Below are positions 1 through 8,100 of a DNA stretch of 64,000 nucleotides, piece by piece. The DNA comes from Mesorhizobium sp. 65-26 (GTDB lineage: Bacteria > Pseudomonadota > Alphaproteobacteria > Rhizobiales > Rhizobiaceae): NCBI GenBank assembly GCA_001899205.1, contig MKVL01000009.1:1-64000 (forward strand), written 5' to 3'. The notes below the pieces were generated by a model, which was not told where the DNA came from, did no database searches, and was given only the letters and a program-made list of their open reading frames with translations. Numbering within the stretch: the stretch's first letter is position 1; each line of letters starts with the position of its first letter. Both the position numbers and the translations under genes were made by a program.

Positions 1-1
1 T

Positions 2-124
2 GGCGCGGCCATCGCCCCGACCCTTGCCAATGCTGGCGTCTATATCCCGACCTGCGGTTATTACACCAACCTCGTTTGGAATGGCTTCGCCTGGGTTTAT
101 GTTCAGCAGTACGTCTGCGGCTAA
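2..124 (+). CDS. C-terminal 40 residues of a small secreted-type protein (partial)
   Basis: The window opens inside a reading frame that ends at TAA (122-124). The visible 40 residues are rich in Gly, Tyr, Trp and Val, contain two Cys, and end in VCG. There is no charged tail, which suits the end of a small exported or surface protein. The start and any signal peptide lie outside the window. I do not recognise a family. A strong hairpin follows 22 bases later, consistent with the end of a transcript. Confidence 0.45.
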   Translation, partial: GAAIAPTLANAGVYIPTCGYYTNLVWNGFAWVYVQQYVCG

Positions 125-146
125 GGCGGCAAAATTTACATAGCTT

Positions 147-176
147 TTTTGGGGGTGGTGTTTACCGCCCCCAAAA
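147..176. other. Strong hairpin after the partial gene
   Basis: A T-run and a G-run pair with a C-run and an A-run around the loop GTTT (160-163), giving a stem of about 13 bp with one G-U pair. T-rich sequence lies before the stem and A-rich sequence after it on both strands. It is therefore not a textbook intrinsic terminator in either direction, although it could stop or stabilise the upstream transcript. Confidence 0.5.
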
Positions 177-278
177 GCGCGTTGACCGGGGTCTGCCATC
201 AGATGTCCAAGCATAAGCTAAAAGATGGTGGGCGAACTCTCCACGTTCGTTGGCCCCCCGGTCAACAATCGCGTTTGG
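171..278. repeat. MITE-like element with nested inverted repeats
   Basis: GTTGACCGGGG at 181-191 is matched by its exact reverse complement at 256-266. The similarity continues outward imperfectly: the left side begins CCAAAAGCGC (171-180) and the right side, read in reverse, begins CCAAACGCGATT. Inside, CCATC (196-200) can pair with GATGG (224-228) around a small AGC-ATAA-GCT hairpin. No gene is encoded. It resembles a miniature inverted-repeat element or a structured intergenic repeat. No clear target-site duplication is visible. Confidence 0.4.
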
Positions 279-321
279 ACGTAGTTTTGGAAGGAGTAGC
301 AACCCAATTAGGTAGCTTAGG

Positions 322-1350
322 CTAGGCGCCCCGCAAGCGGCGCTGCCGCCAGGCGTCCAGCGTCTGGTCGATGATGAGCTCGGGGACGTGATCAATCTCG
401 AAGACGGCGTCGATCTCCAGCACATCGAGTTGTTCCAGGAAGTATGACGGCGCGCCATGGCGCAGCCGCGCGGCGTCCTTGGCGGTGGTTATCAGGTCGA
501 GCCCTTCGGCGCGCGCGGTCCTGACCAGTTCGCCAAGCTCGTCCTCGCCATAGACGTGATGGTCCGGGAACGGCCGGGCAATCGCCACGTCGCCGCCGGC
601 CGCGCGCAGCGTGTCGAAGAACTTGTCCGGATGGCCGATGCCGGCGAAGGCCAGGAAGCGCCTGCCGGCGAACCGACCGGTGTCCCTCGGCTCGGCATGC
701 GCCTCAAAAATGGGGCGGCCGGCGCGCGCCGCCTTGCGCACGACGACGTCGGCGGCCGTCCCCTCGCCCATCTTCAGCAGCGCATCGGTGAAGACCAGTT
801 GGTCGACGATGCTGGCCCGCAGCGGACCGGCCGGAATGACGCGGCCATTGCCGATGCCATACCGGGCGTCGACCACGATCAGGGCGAAATCGATATGGAT
901 GCGCGCACTCTGGAACCCGTCGTCCATGATCAGGAAGTCGCAGCCCTGCTTTTGCAGCAGGCGCGCGCCTGCCGCACGGTTGGCCGTCACGGCCACAGGG
1001 GCGTGTTCGGCCAGGAGCAAGGGCTCGTCGCCGACATGCTTGGCGCTGTCATGGCCGGCGTCGACAAGATGGGGCTCGCCATAGGCGCCACCGCCATGGC
1101 CGCGCGACAGGATGCCGGGATTGAGCTGCATGCGCCTTGCCTGCCTGGCAAGCGCGATCGCCACCGGCGTCTTGCCGGTGCCGCCGACGGTGAAGTTGCC
1201 GACGCACAGAACCGGTATGTCGACGGGTTCCCGGCGCGCCCTGCGCAGCATCCGGCCAGCGGCGAGCTTGTAGGCGAAAGAAAGCGGCGACAGTGCGAAA
1301 GCGCGCCAGTCAGGCTTCTCCCACCAGAAGGGCGGCGCCTCGCTGGCCAT
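322..1350 (-). CDS. lpxK: Tetraacyldisaccharide 4'-kinase LpxK
   Basis: This protein phosphorylates the 4' position of the tetraacyldisaccharide-1-phosphate lipid A precursor at the inner membrane. The 342-residue length fits the family. The ATP-binding P-loop is seen as VGNFTVGGTGKTP around residues 51-63, and an FAGIGHPDKFF motif follows near residues 235-245. A hydrophobic amphipathic N-terminus (LSPLSFAYKLAAG) suits membrane association. It is the last gene of a minus-strand envelope cluster directly after waaA, separated by a short repeat. The pairing of lpxK with waaA is the usual rhizobial arrangement. Confidence 0.95.
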   Translation of the reverse strand: MASEAPPFWWEKPDWRAFALSPLSFAYKLAAGRMLRRARREPVDIPVLCVGNFTVGGTGKTPVAIALARQARRMQLNPGILSRGHGGGAYGEPHLVDAGHDSAKHVGDEPLLLAEHAPVAVTANRAAGARLLQKQGCDFLIMDDGFQSARIHIDFALIVVDARYGIGNGRVIPAGPLRASIVDQLVFTDALLKMGEGTAADVVVRKAARAGRPIFEAHAEPRDTGRFAGRRFLAFAGIGHPDKFFDTLRAAGGDVAIARPFPDHHVYGEDELGELVRTARAEGLDLITTAKDAARLRHGAPSYFLEQLDVLEIDAVFEIDHVPELIIDQTLDAWRQRRLRGA

Positions 1351-1357
1351 CAGCGCC

Positions 1358-1400
1358 TGATGCCGAAAAGTGCGAGACGGTTTTCGAGCGAGATCATGCT
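1358..1400. repeat. Rhizobial intergenic repeat between waaA and lpxK
   Basis: The stretch has the form TGATGCCGAAAAGTG, a short spacer, GGTTTTCGAGCGAGATCATGC. The CGAAAA and TTTTCG arms are complementary and can form a hairpin. Related sequences occur at 18.6 kb and 38.1 kb in this window. From memory, this is a common dispersed motif of Mesorhizobium genomes. Confidence 0.55.
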
Positions 1401-2717
1401 CTAGCGCCCGTTCGCGCCCTTCAGGCGCGATTTGACGATCAGGGGCTGGATGTAGGGCTCGAGCGACCTCAGCGTATGCGCCAGCGCGCCGCGCATCTCA
1501 TCGACGGTAGCTGAGCCGGCCGCGATCATCTCGTGACGAGCCACCTCGTTGCTCAGAAGGAAATTAACGGCGCCGGCCAACATGTCGCGATCGCGCACCA
1601 GCTTGGCGCCACCCCTGTCCAGCAGGCGCTGATAGGCCTCGCGAAAATTCTGGACGTTGCGCCCAGCCAGCACCGCCGTCTCCAGCATAGCCGGCTCCAG
1701 CGGGTTCTGCCCGCCCTCGGAGGTGAGCGAACGGCCGACGAAAGCGATTTCGGTGAGCCTGAGGTAAAGTCCCATCTCGCCGATCGTGTCGCCAAGCAGG
1801 ATGTCGGTGTCGGGCGTCAGCCTTTCGTCCTTGCTGCGCCGCGCAACCTTCAATCCCATGCCGGAAATCTGCTCGGTGAGCGCCTCGGCGCGGTCGGGGT
1901 GGCGCGGCACGATGATCGTCAGCAGGCCGCGATGGCGCGACTGCAGCGCCGCGTGAACCTCGGCTGCGACCACCTCCTCGCCCTCGTGGGTCGAGATCGC
2001 CGCCCAGGTCGGACGGCTGCCTATCTGGCGCCGCAACGCATGCAACGCCTTCTCGTCGACCGGCGGCGGGGCTGTATCCCCCTTGAGGTTGCCGGACACC
2101 GTGACCGGCCGGGCGCCGAGCGAGCGGAAGCGCTCGCCGTCAACGTCGGACTGGGCGACGACATGGGCCATGTTCTCGAACAGCGCTTCGGCGATGTGGG
2201 AGCGCTTCTTCCACGACTTGAACGAGCGATCGGACAGCCGGCCGTTGATCAGGACCTGCGGGACGTGACGCGCGCCGAGCTCAAGGATGGTCATCGGCCA
2301 GATCTCGGATTCCGCGATGATGGCAAGGTCGGGCCGCCAATGGTCGAGGAACCGGCTGACCGCCGGCTTGAGGTCGAGCGGCACATACTGGTGGATGATA
2401 CGGTTGCCGAGACGCTCCTCGGCCACCTGCGCGGAGGTGACCGTGCCAGTGGTCAGCACGATGTTGACGCCGTAGTCGAGAATGCTTTCGATGACGGGGA
2501 CGACGGCAATCGTCTCGCCGACGCTCGCGGCGTGCATCCAGATCAGTGGCCCTTCCGGACGCGGGCGGCCAGCCATGCCGTAGCGTTCGCGACTGCGGGC
2601 ACGGTCCTCCTTGCCCTGGGACGTGCGCCAGGCGACGTAGGGGCCGATCAGCGGATAGGCCGCGGCGCCGGCAAACCGGTACGCTGTCAGCATGGCGCGC
2701 GCCCAGCGCTCGCTCAT
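1401..2717 (-). CDS. waaA: 3-deoxy-D-manno-octulosonic acid (Kdo) transferase WaaA
   Basis: WaaA transfers Kdo from CMP-Kdo to lipid IVA during LPS core assembly. The protein has 438 residues, a short N-terminal membrane anchor (YPLIGPYVAWR), the family motif MHAASVGE near residues 61-68 carrying the proposed catalytic Glu, and a GT-B C-terminal half with GGQNPLEPAM. The start overlaps the stop of the upstream DUF374 gene by 4 bases, so the two are probably translationally coupled. Gene order and length agree with rhizobial homologues. Confidence 0.94.
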   Translation of the reverse strand: MSERWARAMLTAYRFAGAAAYPLIGPYVAWRTSQGKEDRARSRERYGMAGRPRPEGPLIWMHAASVGETIAVVPVIESILDYGVNIVLTTGTVTSAQVAEERLGNRIIHQYVPLDLKPAVSRFLDHWRPDLAIIAESEIWPMTILELGARHVPQVLINGRLSDRSFKSWKKRSHIAEALFENMAHVVAQSDVDGERFRSLGARPVTVSGNLKGDTAPPPVDEKALHALRRQIGSRPTWAAISTHEGEEVVAAEVHAALQSRHRGLLTIIVPRHPDRAEALTEQISGMGLKVARRSKDERLTPDTDILLGDTIGEMGLYLRLTEIAFVGRSLTSEGGQNPLEPAMLETAVLAGRNVQNFREAYQRLLDRGGAKLVRDRDMLAGAVNFLLSNEVARHEMIAAGSATVDEMRGALAHTLRSLEPYIQPLIVKSRLKGANGR

Positions 2718-3505
2718 CGCCGGCCGTCCACGAGGCGGTAGGCTTCCGCGGTTGCTGCGTTCAGGGCGGCAGTAACCTCGAGACGCTTCTCCTCCATCTG
2801 GGCATCGTCGGCACCGGCCGGCACGAACACCGGCTCGCCAATGACGATAGACGAGCGCCCGAACGGCAGGTTGATCGTGGTCTTGTCCCAGGTCCGCTCA
2901 AGCACCTTGCGCCGGCTGGTGGCGATCGCCGCGGGAAGGATGGGACGCCCTGAAAGGCGCGCCAGGAGAACAATGCCAAGTCCCGCGTCGCGGGGCGTGC
3001 CGTGAGGTATGTCTGCGATCATGGCGACGTTCTTGCCGGCGACCAGCGACTTTTTCAGGGCAATGAGCGCTTTCGCGCCACCCTTGTCGAGGTGCCGGGC
3101 GTTGTCGCGGCCGCCGGAGCCCCGCACCGCCTCGATGCCGAATTTCTCCAGCGCCAGCGCGTTGAGTTCGGCATCCGCGCTGCGCGACACCATGGCGACC
3201 AGGGCCTTGTTCTTGGGATAATAGGCCGGTGTCAGAAGATGCTGGCCATGCCAGAGCGCGATGATGCCCGGCTCCAGATGCGCATAATCGCCGCTGTCAA
3301 ACTGTGCCGACCCTTTCACGACAGTGTTGGTCAGCCGCACGAGACGCAGGAACTGGGCAAGCAGGCTTGCGATCGCGTTCTTGACGAATCGCGACTGCGC
3401 CAGCGGCTCACGGATTCTGCGCCAGATCTTCGTCGAGCCGGCGTTCCGGCCCTTGCGCCGGCGTGCGGACCTTGTCACCGGCCCCTTCACCACTTCCTCT
3501 TTCAT
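2714..3505 (-). CDS. DUF374 lysophospholipid acyltransferase-family protein
   Basis: The DUF374 family is related to lipid A and phospholipid acyltransferases. The 263-residue protein shows ALWHGQHLLTPAYY near the middle, which carries the family His, and the downstream IADIPHGTPRDAG and PILPAAIATS segments. I start at ATG 3505 (MKEEVVKGP) because the frame continues upstream into the DUF4170 gene, only 4 bases away. A basic N-terminal stretch (RSARRRKGR) precedes the first hydrophobic segment. Its place between DUF4170 and waaA suggests an envelope lipid role. The exact acyl acceptor is unknown. Confidence 0.88.
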   Translation of the reverse strand: MKEEVVKGPVTRSARRRKGRNAGSTKIWRRIREPLAQSRFVKNAIASLLAQFLRLVRLTNTVVKGSAQFDSGDYAHLEPGIIALWHGQHLLTPAYYPKNKALVAMVSRSADAELNALALEKFGIEAVRGSGGRDNARHLDKGGAKALIALKKSLVAGKNVAMIADIPHGTPRDAGLGIVLLARLSGRPILPAAIATSRRKVLERTWDKTTINLPFGRSSIVIGEPVFVPAGADDAQMEEKRLEVTAALNAATAEAYRLVDGRR

Positions 3506-3509
3506 TGCG

Positions 3510-3755
3510 TCAACCGGCGGTCTTGCCTTCGGGATCAAGCAGCCGGTGCAGATGAACGACGAAGTAGCGCATGTGGGCGTTGTCCACGCTGGCCTGCGCC
3601 TTGGCTTTCCACGCGACATGCGCCGACTCGTAGTCCGGGTAGATGCCGACAATGTCGAGCGCGTTCAAATCGCGAAACTCGGTGCCGCCGAGCGTCTTCA
3701 GTTCGCCGCCGAACACCAGATGCAAAAGCTGCTTTTTTCCGTCTTCCGCGGCCAT
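3510..3755 (-). CDS. DUF4170 domain protein (81 aa)
   Basis: A small soluble protein starting MAAEDGKKQLLHLVFGGEL at ATG 3755, with the segments DLNALDIVGIYPDY and AHMRYFVVHLHRLLDP. It matches DUF4170, a family found almost only in Rhizobiales next to the inositol-phosphatase and DUF374 genes, as here. An in-frame start 54 bases upstream exists but adds an unlikely N-terminus. The function is unknown; the context suggests a link to LPS or envelope biogenesis. Confidence 0.85.
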   Translation of the reverse strand: MAAEDGKKQLLHLVFGGELKTLGGTEFRDLNALDIVGIYPDYESAHVAWKAKAQASVDNAHMRYFVVHLHRLLDPEGKTAG

Positions 3756-3832
3756 GTCGATCCTTCGCATATTCCTGGTTCGCGTCTGGTCTAGACCAAA
3801 GCCGGCCACTTTGGAACCAGCGATAGTGCTGT

Positions 3833-4639
3833 TCAGCCCTCAAGGCCGGCGATGACGCCTGTCAGCACGTCCAGCAGTTCACCACTGCCGGCGGCAAGGG
3901 CACTGTGATTCGTCACCGGGCCGGCATAGCGCGGCTGCTGGCCGAGCGGGTCGAGCAACGCGCCACCCGCCTCGCGCAGGATGAGGTCGGCGGCGGCAAT
4001 GTCCCAGTCATGCGCGTTGGGCTTGACGAATGTAGCGTCGAGCTTGCCGCCCGCGATCATCGCCAGCCGATAGGCGAGCGAGGGAACATGGGGCGCGCGA
4101 TGGACTCTGGTCTTCCAGGCATCGGGCATCAGGTCGACCATCGGCTTCGGTCCCGCGATCCACGCGGTTTCACCGGGTACGCGCACGGTGATTCGCTGGC
4201 CGTCGAGGAAAGCGCCCTGCCCCGGCAGCGCCCAATAGGTCTCTTCCTTCGCTGGGCATTCGAGCACGCCGGCCAGGGAACGGCCGTCCTCAACCACGGC
4301 GACACTGACGCACCAGCTATGGAGCCCGTCGAGAAAGCCTCGCGTGCCGTCGATCGGATCGACGACGAAGGTGCGGCGCGCGGTGAGCCGCGCGGCGTTG
4401 TCAGCCGTCTCCTCCGAAAGCCAGCCATAGTCGGGCCGCGCCGCCAGAAGCGTCGTGCGCAGATAGGCGTCGGCGGCATGGTCCGCCTCGCTGACCGGCG
4501 AAGTGCCGCCTTTCATCCAGACCTGCGGATTCTTGCCGAAATAGCGCATGGCGATGCGGCCCGCTTCGCGGGCGGCATCGCGCAGAAGCGAAAGATCCTC
4601 GGCGGCGCCGGCAAGGTTGGCCAGGCTATGCTCCGGCAA
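3833..4639 (-). CDS. Inositol monophosphatase / CysQ-like 3'(2'),5'-bisphosphate nucleotidase
   Basis: A Mg2+-dependent phosphatase of 268 residues. The family motifs are present: WLSEET with the metal-binding Glu pair, FVVDPIDGTRGF as the DPIDGT core, and AHDWDIAAADLI as the WD motif near the C-terminus. Bisphosphate nucleotidases of this type recycle PAP from sulfate assimilation. Inositol phosphate or another sugar phosphate is also possible, and the sequence alone does not decide. The start overlaps the end of the upstream TldD/PmbA gene by 14 bases. Confidence 0.87.
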   Translation of the reverse strand: MPEHSLANLAGAAEDLSLLRDAAREAGRIAMRYFGKNPQVWMKGGTSPVSEADHAADAYLRTTLLAARPDYGWLSEETADNAARLTARRTFVVDPIDGTRGFLDGLHSWCVSVAVVEDGRSLAGVLECPAKEETYWALPGQGAFLDGQRITVRVPGETAWIAGPKPMVDLMPDAWKTRVHRAPHVPSLAYRLAMIAGGKLDATFVKPNAHDWDIAAADLILREAGGALLDPLGQQPRYAGPVTNHSALAAGSGELLDVLTGVIAGLEG

Positions 4640-5969
4640 GGGTCATGCCTTCGATCAGGAGCGTCGGCGCTGCCGTGCCGAAATTGCGGTCGAGATCGCT
4701 CGCCGGAACCATGTTCAGGAACATGGTCTTCAGGTTCGACGCGATGGTCACCTCGGCGACAGGATAGGCCAATTCGCCATTCTCGATCCAGAATCCGGAG
4801 GCGCCGCGGCTGTATTCGCCGGTCACCATGTCGACGCCCTGGCCGAACACCTCGGTGACGTAGAAGCCGGACTTCAGCGAGCGGATCAGATCCTCAGGCG
4901 AGCGTTCGCCGGGCTCGATGGCAAGATTGGTCGAAGACGGCGACACGGAGGAACCGCCGCGCGCGCCGCGTCCGTTGGTGACGAGGCCCAGCTCCCGAGC
5001 GGCCGAGGTCGACAGGAACCAATGATTGAGCACGCCCTTATCGACCATGAAGAGCTTCTCGCCCTCGACGCCCTCGCCGTCGAAGGGGCGCGAGGCTTGG
5101 CCACGACGGCGCAGCGGCTCGTCGGTGACGGTGATCGAAGCGGCGGCAACCTGCTTGCCCATCATGTCGCGCAGGAAGCTGGTCTTGCGGGCCACGGCCG
5201 CGCCGTTGATGGCGCCGGCAAGATGGCCGGCAATGCCGCGTGCGACGCGCGGATCGAACACCACATTGACCGGACCTGTCGCGGCCTTGCGCGCGCCGAT
5301 GCGCCGAATGGCCCTCTCGCCGGCCTTGCGGCCGATGTCCTCGGGCGCGTCGAGGTCGGCGAAATGCTGGCGAGAGGAGAATTCGTAATCGCGCTCCATG
5401 CCGGTGCCCTCGCCGGCGATGACGCTGGTGGAGCGGGAGAAACGGGAGGCGACATAATGGCCGAGAAACCCGTGCGAAGTGGCAAGGACTAACCCGCCGA
5501 GCCCGGCGCTCGCGCCGCTGCCGGCCGAATTGGTCACGCCCTTCACCGCAAGCGCGGCAGCCTCGGCGGCGAGCGCGGCCTCCTTCAACTGGTCGGCCGA
5601 AACCTCGGTGGCGTCGAACAGATCGAGGTCACGCGTCTCGCGCGCAAGCAGCGCCGGATCGGCAAGCCCCTGCCAGGGATCTTCCGGAGAAACCCTGGCC
5701 ATCGCGACGGCACGTTCGGCCAGCATATTGGCGTCGGCGGTCGCGGTCGCCGAGACGCTTGCCACGCGTTTGCCGACGAAGACGCGCAGCGCGACATTGT
5801 CGCTTTCCGATGCCTCCGTGCCTTCCACCTTGCCGAGACGCACCGACACGCCGGTCGAGCGACCGCGAACGGCAACGGCATCGGCAGCGTCGGCGCCGGC
5901 CTTGCGCGCCGCCTCGACCAATGACGCGACGCGATCGGTCAATTTCGCTGCGTCGAGTGTGTCGGTCAT
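4626..5969 (-). CDS. TldD/PmbA-family metallopeptidase-like protein (PmbA type)
   Basis: A 447-residue member of the TldD/PmbA family, which in E. coli acts as the TldD-TldE protease on unfolded small peptides and antitoxins. The start at ATG 5969 (MTDTLDAAKLTD) is chosen over an extended frame because no family homology lies upstream. Features include the N-terminal VRGRSTGVSVRLGKVE region and the C-terminal YSRGASGFWIENGELAYPV segment with VAEVTIASNLK. The sequence lacks an obvious HExxxH motif, which points to the PmbA/TldE subunit rather than the metal-bearing TldD subunit. Confidence 0.9.
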   Translation of the reverse strand: MTDTLDAAKLTDRVASLVEAARKAGADAADAVAVRGRSTGVSVRLGKVEGTEASESDNVALRVFVGKRVASVSATATADANMLAERAVAMARVSPEDPWQGLADPALLARETRDLDLFDATEVSADQLKEAALAAEAAALAVKGVTNSAGSGASAGLGGLVLATSHGFLGHYVASRFSRSTSVIAGEGTGMERDYEFSSRQHFADLDAPEDIGRKAGERAIRRIGARKAATGPVNVVFDPRVARGIAGHLAGAINGAAVARKTSFLRDMMGKQVAAASITVTDEPLRRRGQASRPFDGEGVEGEKLFMVDKGVLNHWFLSTSAARELGLVTNGRGARGGSSVSPSSTNLAIEPGERSPEDLIRSLKSGFYVTEVFGQGVDMVTGEYSRGASGFWIENGELAYPVAEVTIASNLKTMFLNMVPASDLDRNFGTAAPTLLIEGMTLAGA

Positions 5970-6187
5970 GGCGTGATCCTGATTTCCGGCCGGTTTCGGG
6001 CAGTGGCCGCTCCCGCACCATCTATTGTCCCGCCCCGGCTTGTGCAATGGGAGACGCCGCAAATGCCGCGGCGGGTGCCGGACCTTTGCATTATCACGGC
6101 AAAAACCGATTCCGATTTTCCGGCTCATACGCTAGGGAACAGTCCAGGCATTCAAACCCATTCGGCGTTCCGCCTGGAGCACATGAC

Positions 6188-6604
6188 ATGACCCCGTTCC
6201 ATCTCGCCTTCCCGGTCCGCGATCTCGACGAGACCCGCGCCTTCTACGGCGACGTTCTGGGCTGCGCGATCGGCCGCTCGTCGGCGACGTGGGTCGACTT
6301 CGACCTGTTCGGGCACCAGATGTCGGCGCATCTGCGCCCGCAGGCCACCGAAGCCGCCCGCGACGGCAAGGTCGATGGCGTTGCCGTGCCCATTCCGCAT
6401 TTCGGCGCCGTGCTCCTGATGGACGAATGGGAGCGGCTGGCCGCCCGCCTAGAGGCGCGCGACGACATCGACTGGCTGGAACGGCCGATGGTGCGGTTCA
6501 AGGGAGAGCCCGGTGAACAGGCCACGCTGTTCATTCGTGACCCGTCCGGCAACGCGCTCGAATTCAAGGGGTTCCGCTCGCTGGAGCAGGTGTTCGCGCA
6601 CTGA
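6188..6604 (+). CDS. VOC-family (glyoxalase/bleomycin-resistance fold) protein
   Basis: A 138-residue single-module vicinal-oxygen-chelate protein. It begins MTPFHLAFPVRDLDETRAFY, typical of the fold, with the first likely metal-ligand His at residue 5, and ends with the DPSGNALEFKGF motif that carries the last Glu ligand. Members include dioxygenases, isomerases and resistance proteins, so the substrate cannot be named. The 3' end overlaps the convergent hydrolase gene by 41 bases. Confidence 0.87.
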   Translation: MTPFHLAFPVRDLDETRAFYGDVLGCAIGRSSATWVDFDLFGHQMSAHLRPQATEAARDGKVDGVAVPIPHFGAVLLMDEWERLAARLEARDDIDWLERPMVRFKGEPGEQATLFIRDPSGNALEFKGFRSLEQVFAH

Positions 6605-7202
6605 CGCGCAAAACCTCGTCGACAGTCATGACGTCGGCGACGTAGCGCATGTTCTCCAGCGATGCCTGGTGAAGCTCCGGCCTGGCGCAGGAGCAGGCAT
6701 CCGACGCGACGATGACCTCGTAGCCCATGTCCGCCGCATGGCGAACGCTGGTTTCCACGACCGAATTGGTGGCAATTCCGGCCATGATCAGCCGCTCGGC
6801 CCTCAACACGCGCAGGATTTCCTCCAGCTGCGAGCCATAGAAGGCGTTGACCCTGGAGTGCTTGACCACGAACTCGTCACCGATGGGACCGAGGCTTTCG
6901 TGGAAAGCCGCCCCCCAGCTCCCCTCGACCATGGCGTCATTGGCGACGACATCCCGGAATATCTTGCAGTTTCGGTTAACGTCGGCATGGCCGGCGGCGA
7001 AAGCGATCCTCACCGAGACGACCGGTATGCCCAGCGCGCGCGCGCCGGCGAGCAGGCGCGCGGCATTGTGCTTCAGCGCGGCCCGGTTGGGATCCTCCGC
7101 GGCGACCCCGACCCTTATCTTGCCACGCGGGTCGAGGACCTCGTTCTGGTAGTGCATCGCCACCAGAACGGTCCTCATGCCATCCGTCGCCTGTCCAGAC
7201 AT
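6564..7202 (-). CDS. Isochorismatase-fold protein with altered catalytic triad
   Basis: This 212-residue protein has the isochorismatase / cysteine-hydrolase fold, seen in the MHYQN segment, KHSRVNAFYGSQLEEILR and AGIATNSVVETSVRHA. The family triad is Asp, Lys, Cys. Here the Asp position appears to be His17, the Lys is kept (Lys114), and the nucleophilic Cys of the TNxCV motif is Val148. It is therefore unlikely to be a normal cysteine hydrolase; EntB-type members also lack the Cys. It is the last gene of the liv-type operon, one base after the metallo-hydrolase gene, so it probably acts on the imported compound or binds it. Confidence 0.82.
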   Translation of the reverse strand: MSGQATDGMRTVLVAMHYQNEVLDPRGKIRVGVAAEDPNRAALKHNAARLLAGARALGIPVVSVRIAFAAGHADVNRNCKIFRDVVANDAMVEGSWGAAFHESLGPIGDEFVVKHSRVNAFYGSQLEEILRVLRAERLIMAGIATNSVVETSVRHAADMGYEVIVASDACSCARPELHQASLENMRYVADVMTVDEVLRVSARTPAPASGTP

Positions 7203-7203
7203 G

Positions 7204-8100
7204 CTAGGCCTGCGAGGCGTAGTAGCGTATGGCGAAATCGATCCATTCCGGGAAGTGCCAGTCCGGATGTTCGCCGCGGATCTCCGGCCCCAGCCCGGCG
7301 ATGATCCGCTCCGGCGTCTGGCCGGCGGACCGGGCCGCGCGCACGCGCTCTCCGAGGCCGGCTATATAGTCCCGCACGCCGGCGACGATGTCGGCGCCGC
7401 CGATCTCGCCATGGCCAGGGACGACGATTTCCGGCCGCAGCGCCAGGCAGTCGTCGAGCGCGGCGATCCAGTTGGCCGCATCGATGTCGGTGTCATGCGG
7501 CGGAAACCACGGGAAGATCGGGAAGGTCTTCTCCTCCGCCAGATCGCCGGTGAACAGGATGCTGTCGTCGGGAAGGAAAACGATCTGGTCGCCGCGCGTA
7601 TGCGCCTTGCCCCAGCTCCGCAGGATCACCCGGCGCCCGCCAAGATCGATCTCGTGGCTGGTGCCGTCGTAGAGCGTATCCGCCTCGACGAGCTCCGTGC
7701 CTTCCAGCGCCTCGGCGATCGAAGGCCCCATGGTCTTGAACATGGCAAGGTAGGCTTCTCCCTTGTCGGCCAGCTCGCGCGCCTGTTCGCTGTTGTAGAG
7801 GATTTCCGCCTCGCCCTTGAACGGCGCGACACCGTAGCCGTGCTCGGGATGAAAATGCGTGAGCGTCACGATCAGCTCACGCGTGCCGGCAAGGCGGCGT
7901 GCCGCTTCCAGCACGGCCTGGCCGTTCTTCGGTCCCATGCCGGTGTCGACGACCAAGGCGGTGTGATTGCCGAGCACGATGCCGATGTTGGGCACCAGCG
8001 GCACGCGATGGTCGGGAATGACCCAGACACCATCGGCGATTTCCCGGATGGCGGTGGTATCGACGACGGGCGCCGGCGGGTTGGGCTGTTGCTCAGACAT
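7204..8100 (-). CDS. Metallo-beta-lactamase-fold hydrolase
   Basis: A 298-residue MBL-fold protein starting at ATG 8100 (MSEQQPNPPAP). Metal-ligand motifs are visible: HFHPEH at residues 82-87, then WGKAHTRGD, LFTGDLAEE and VPGHGEIGG. The usual HxHxDH has Glu86 in place of Asp, which may alter the second metal site. The start overlaps the livM stop by 8 bases, so it belongs to the transporter operon. A hydrolytic role on the imported ligand (ester, lactone or thioester) is an inference. Confidence 0.87.
   Translation of the reverse strand: MSEQQPNPPAPVVDTTAIREIADGVWVIPDHRVPLVPNIGIVLGNHTALVVDTGMGPKNGQAVLEAARRLAGTRELIVTLTHFHPEHGYGVAPFKGEAEILYNSEQARELADKGEAYLAMFKTMGPSIAEALEGTELVEADTLYDGTSHEIDLGGRRVILRSWGKAHTRGDQIVFLPDDSILFTGDLAEEKTFPIFPWFPPHDTDIDAANWIAALDDCLALRPEIVVPGHGEIGGADIVAGVRDYIAGLGERVRAARSAGQTPERIIAGLGPEIRGEHPDWHFPEWIDFAIRYYASQA

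Noticed and set aside
147-176. Intrinsic terminator call for the hairpin after the first partial gene
   Set aside because: The stem is strong, but A-rich rather than T-rich sequence follows on both strands. It is reported only as a hairpin.
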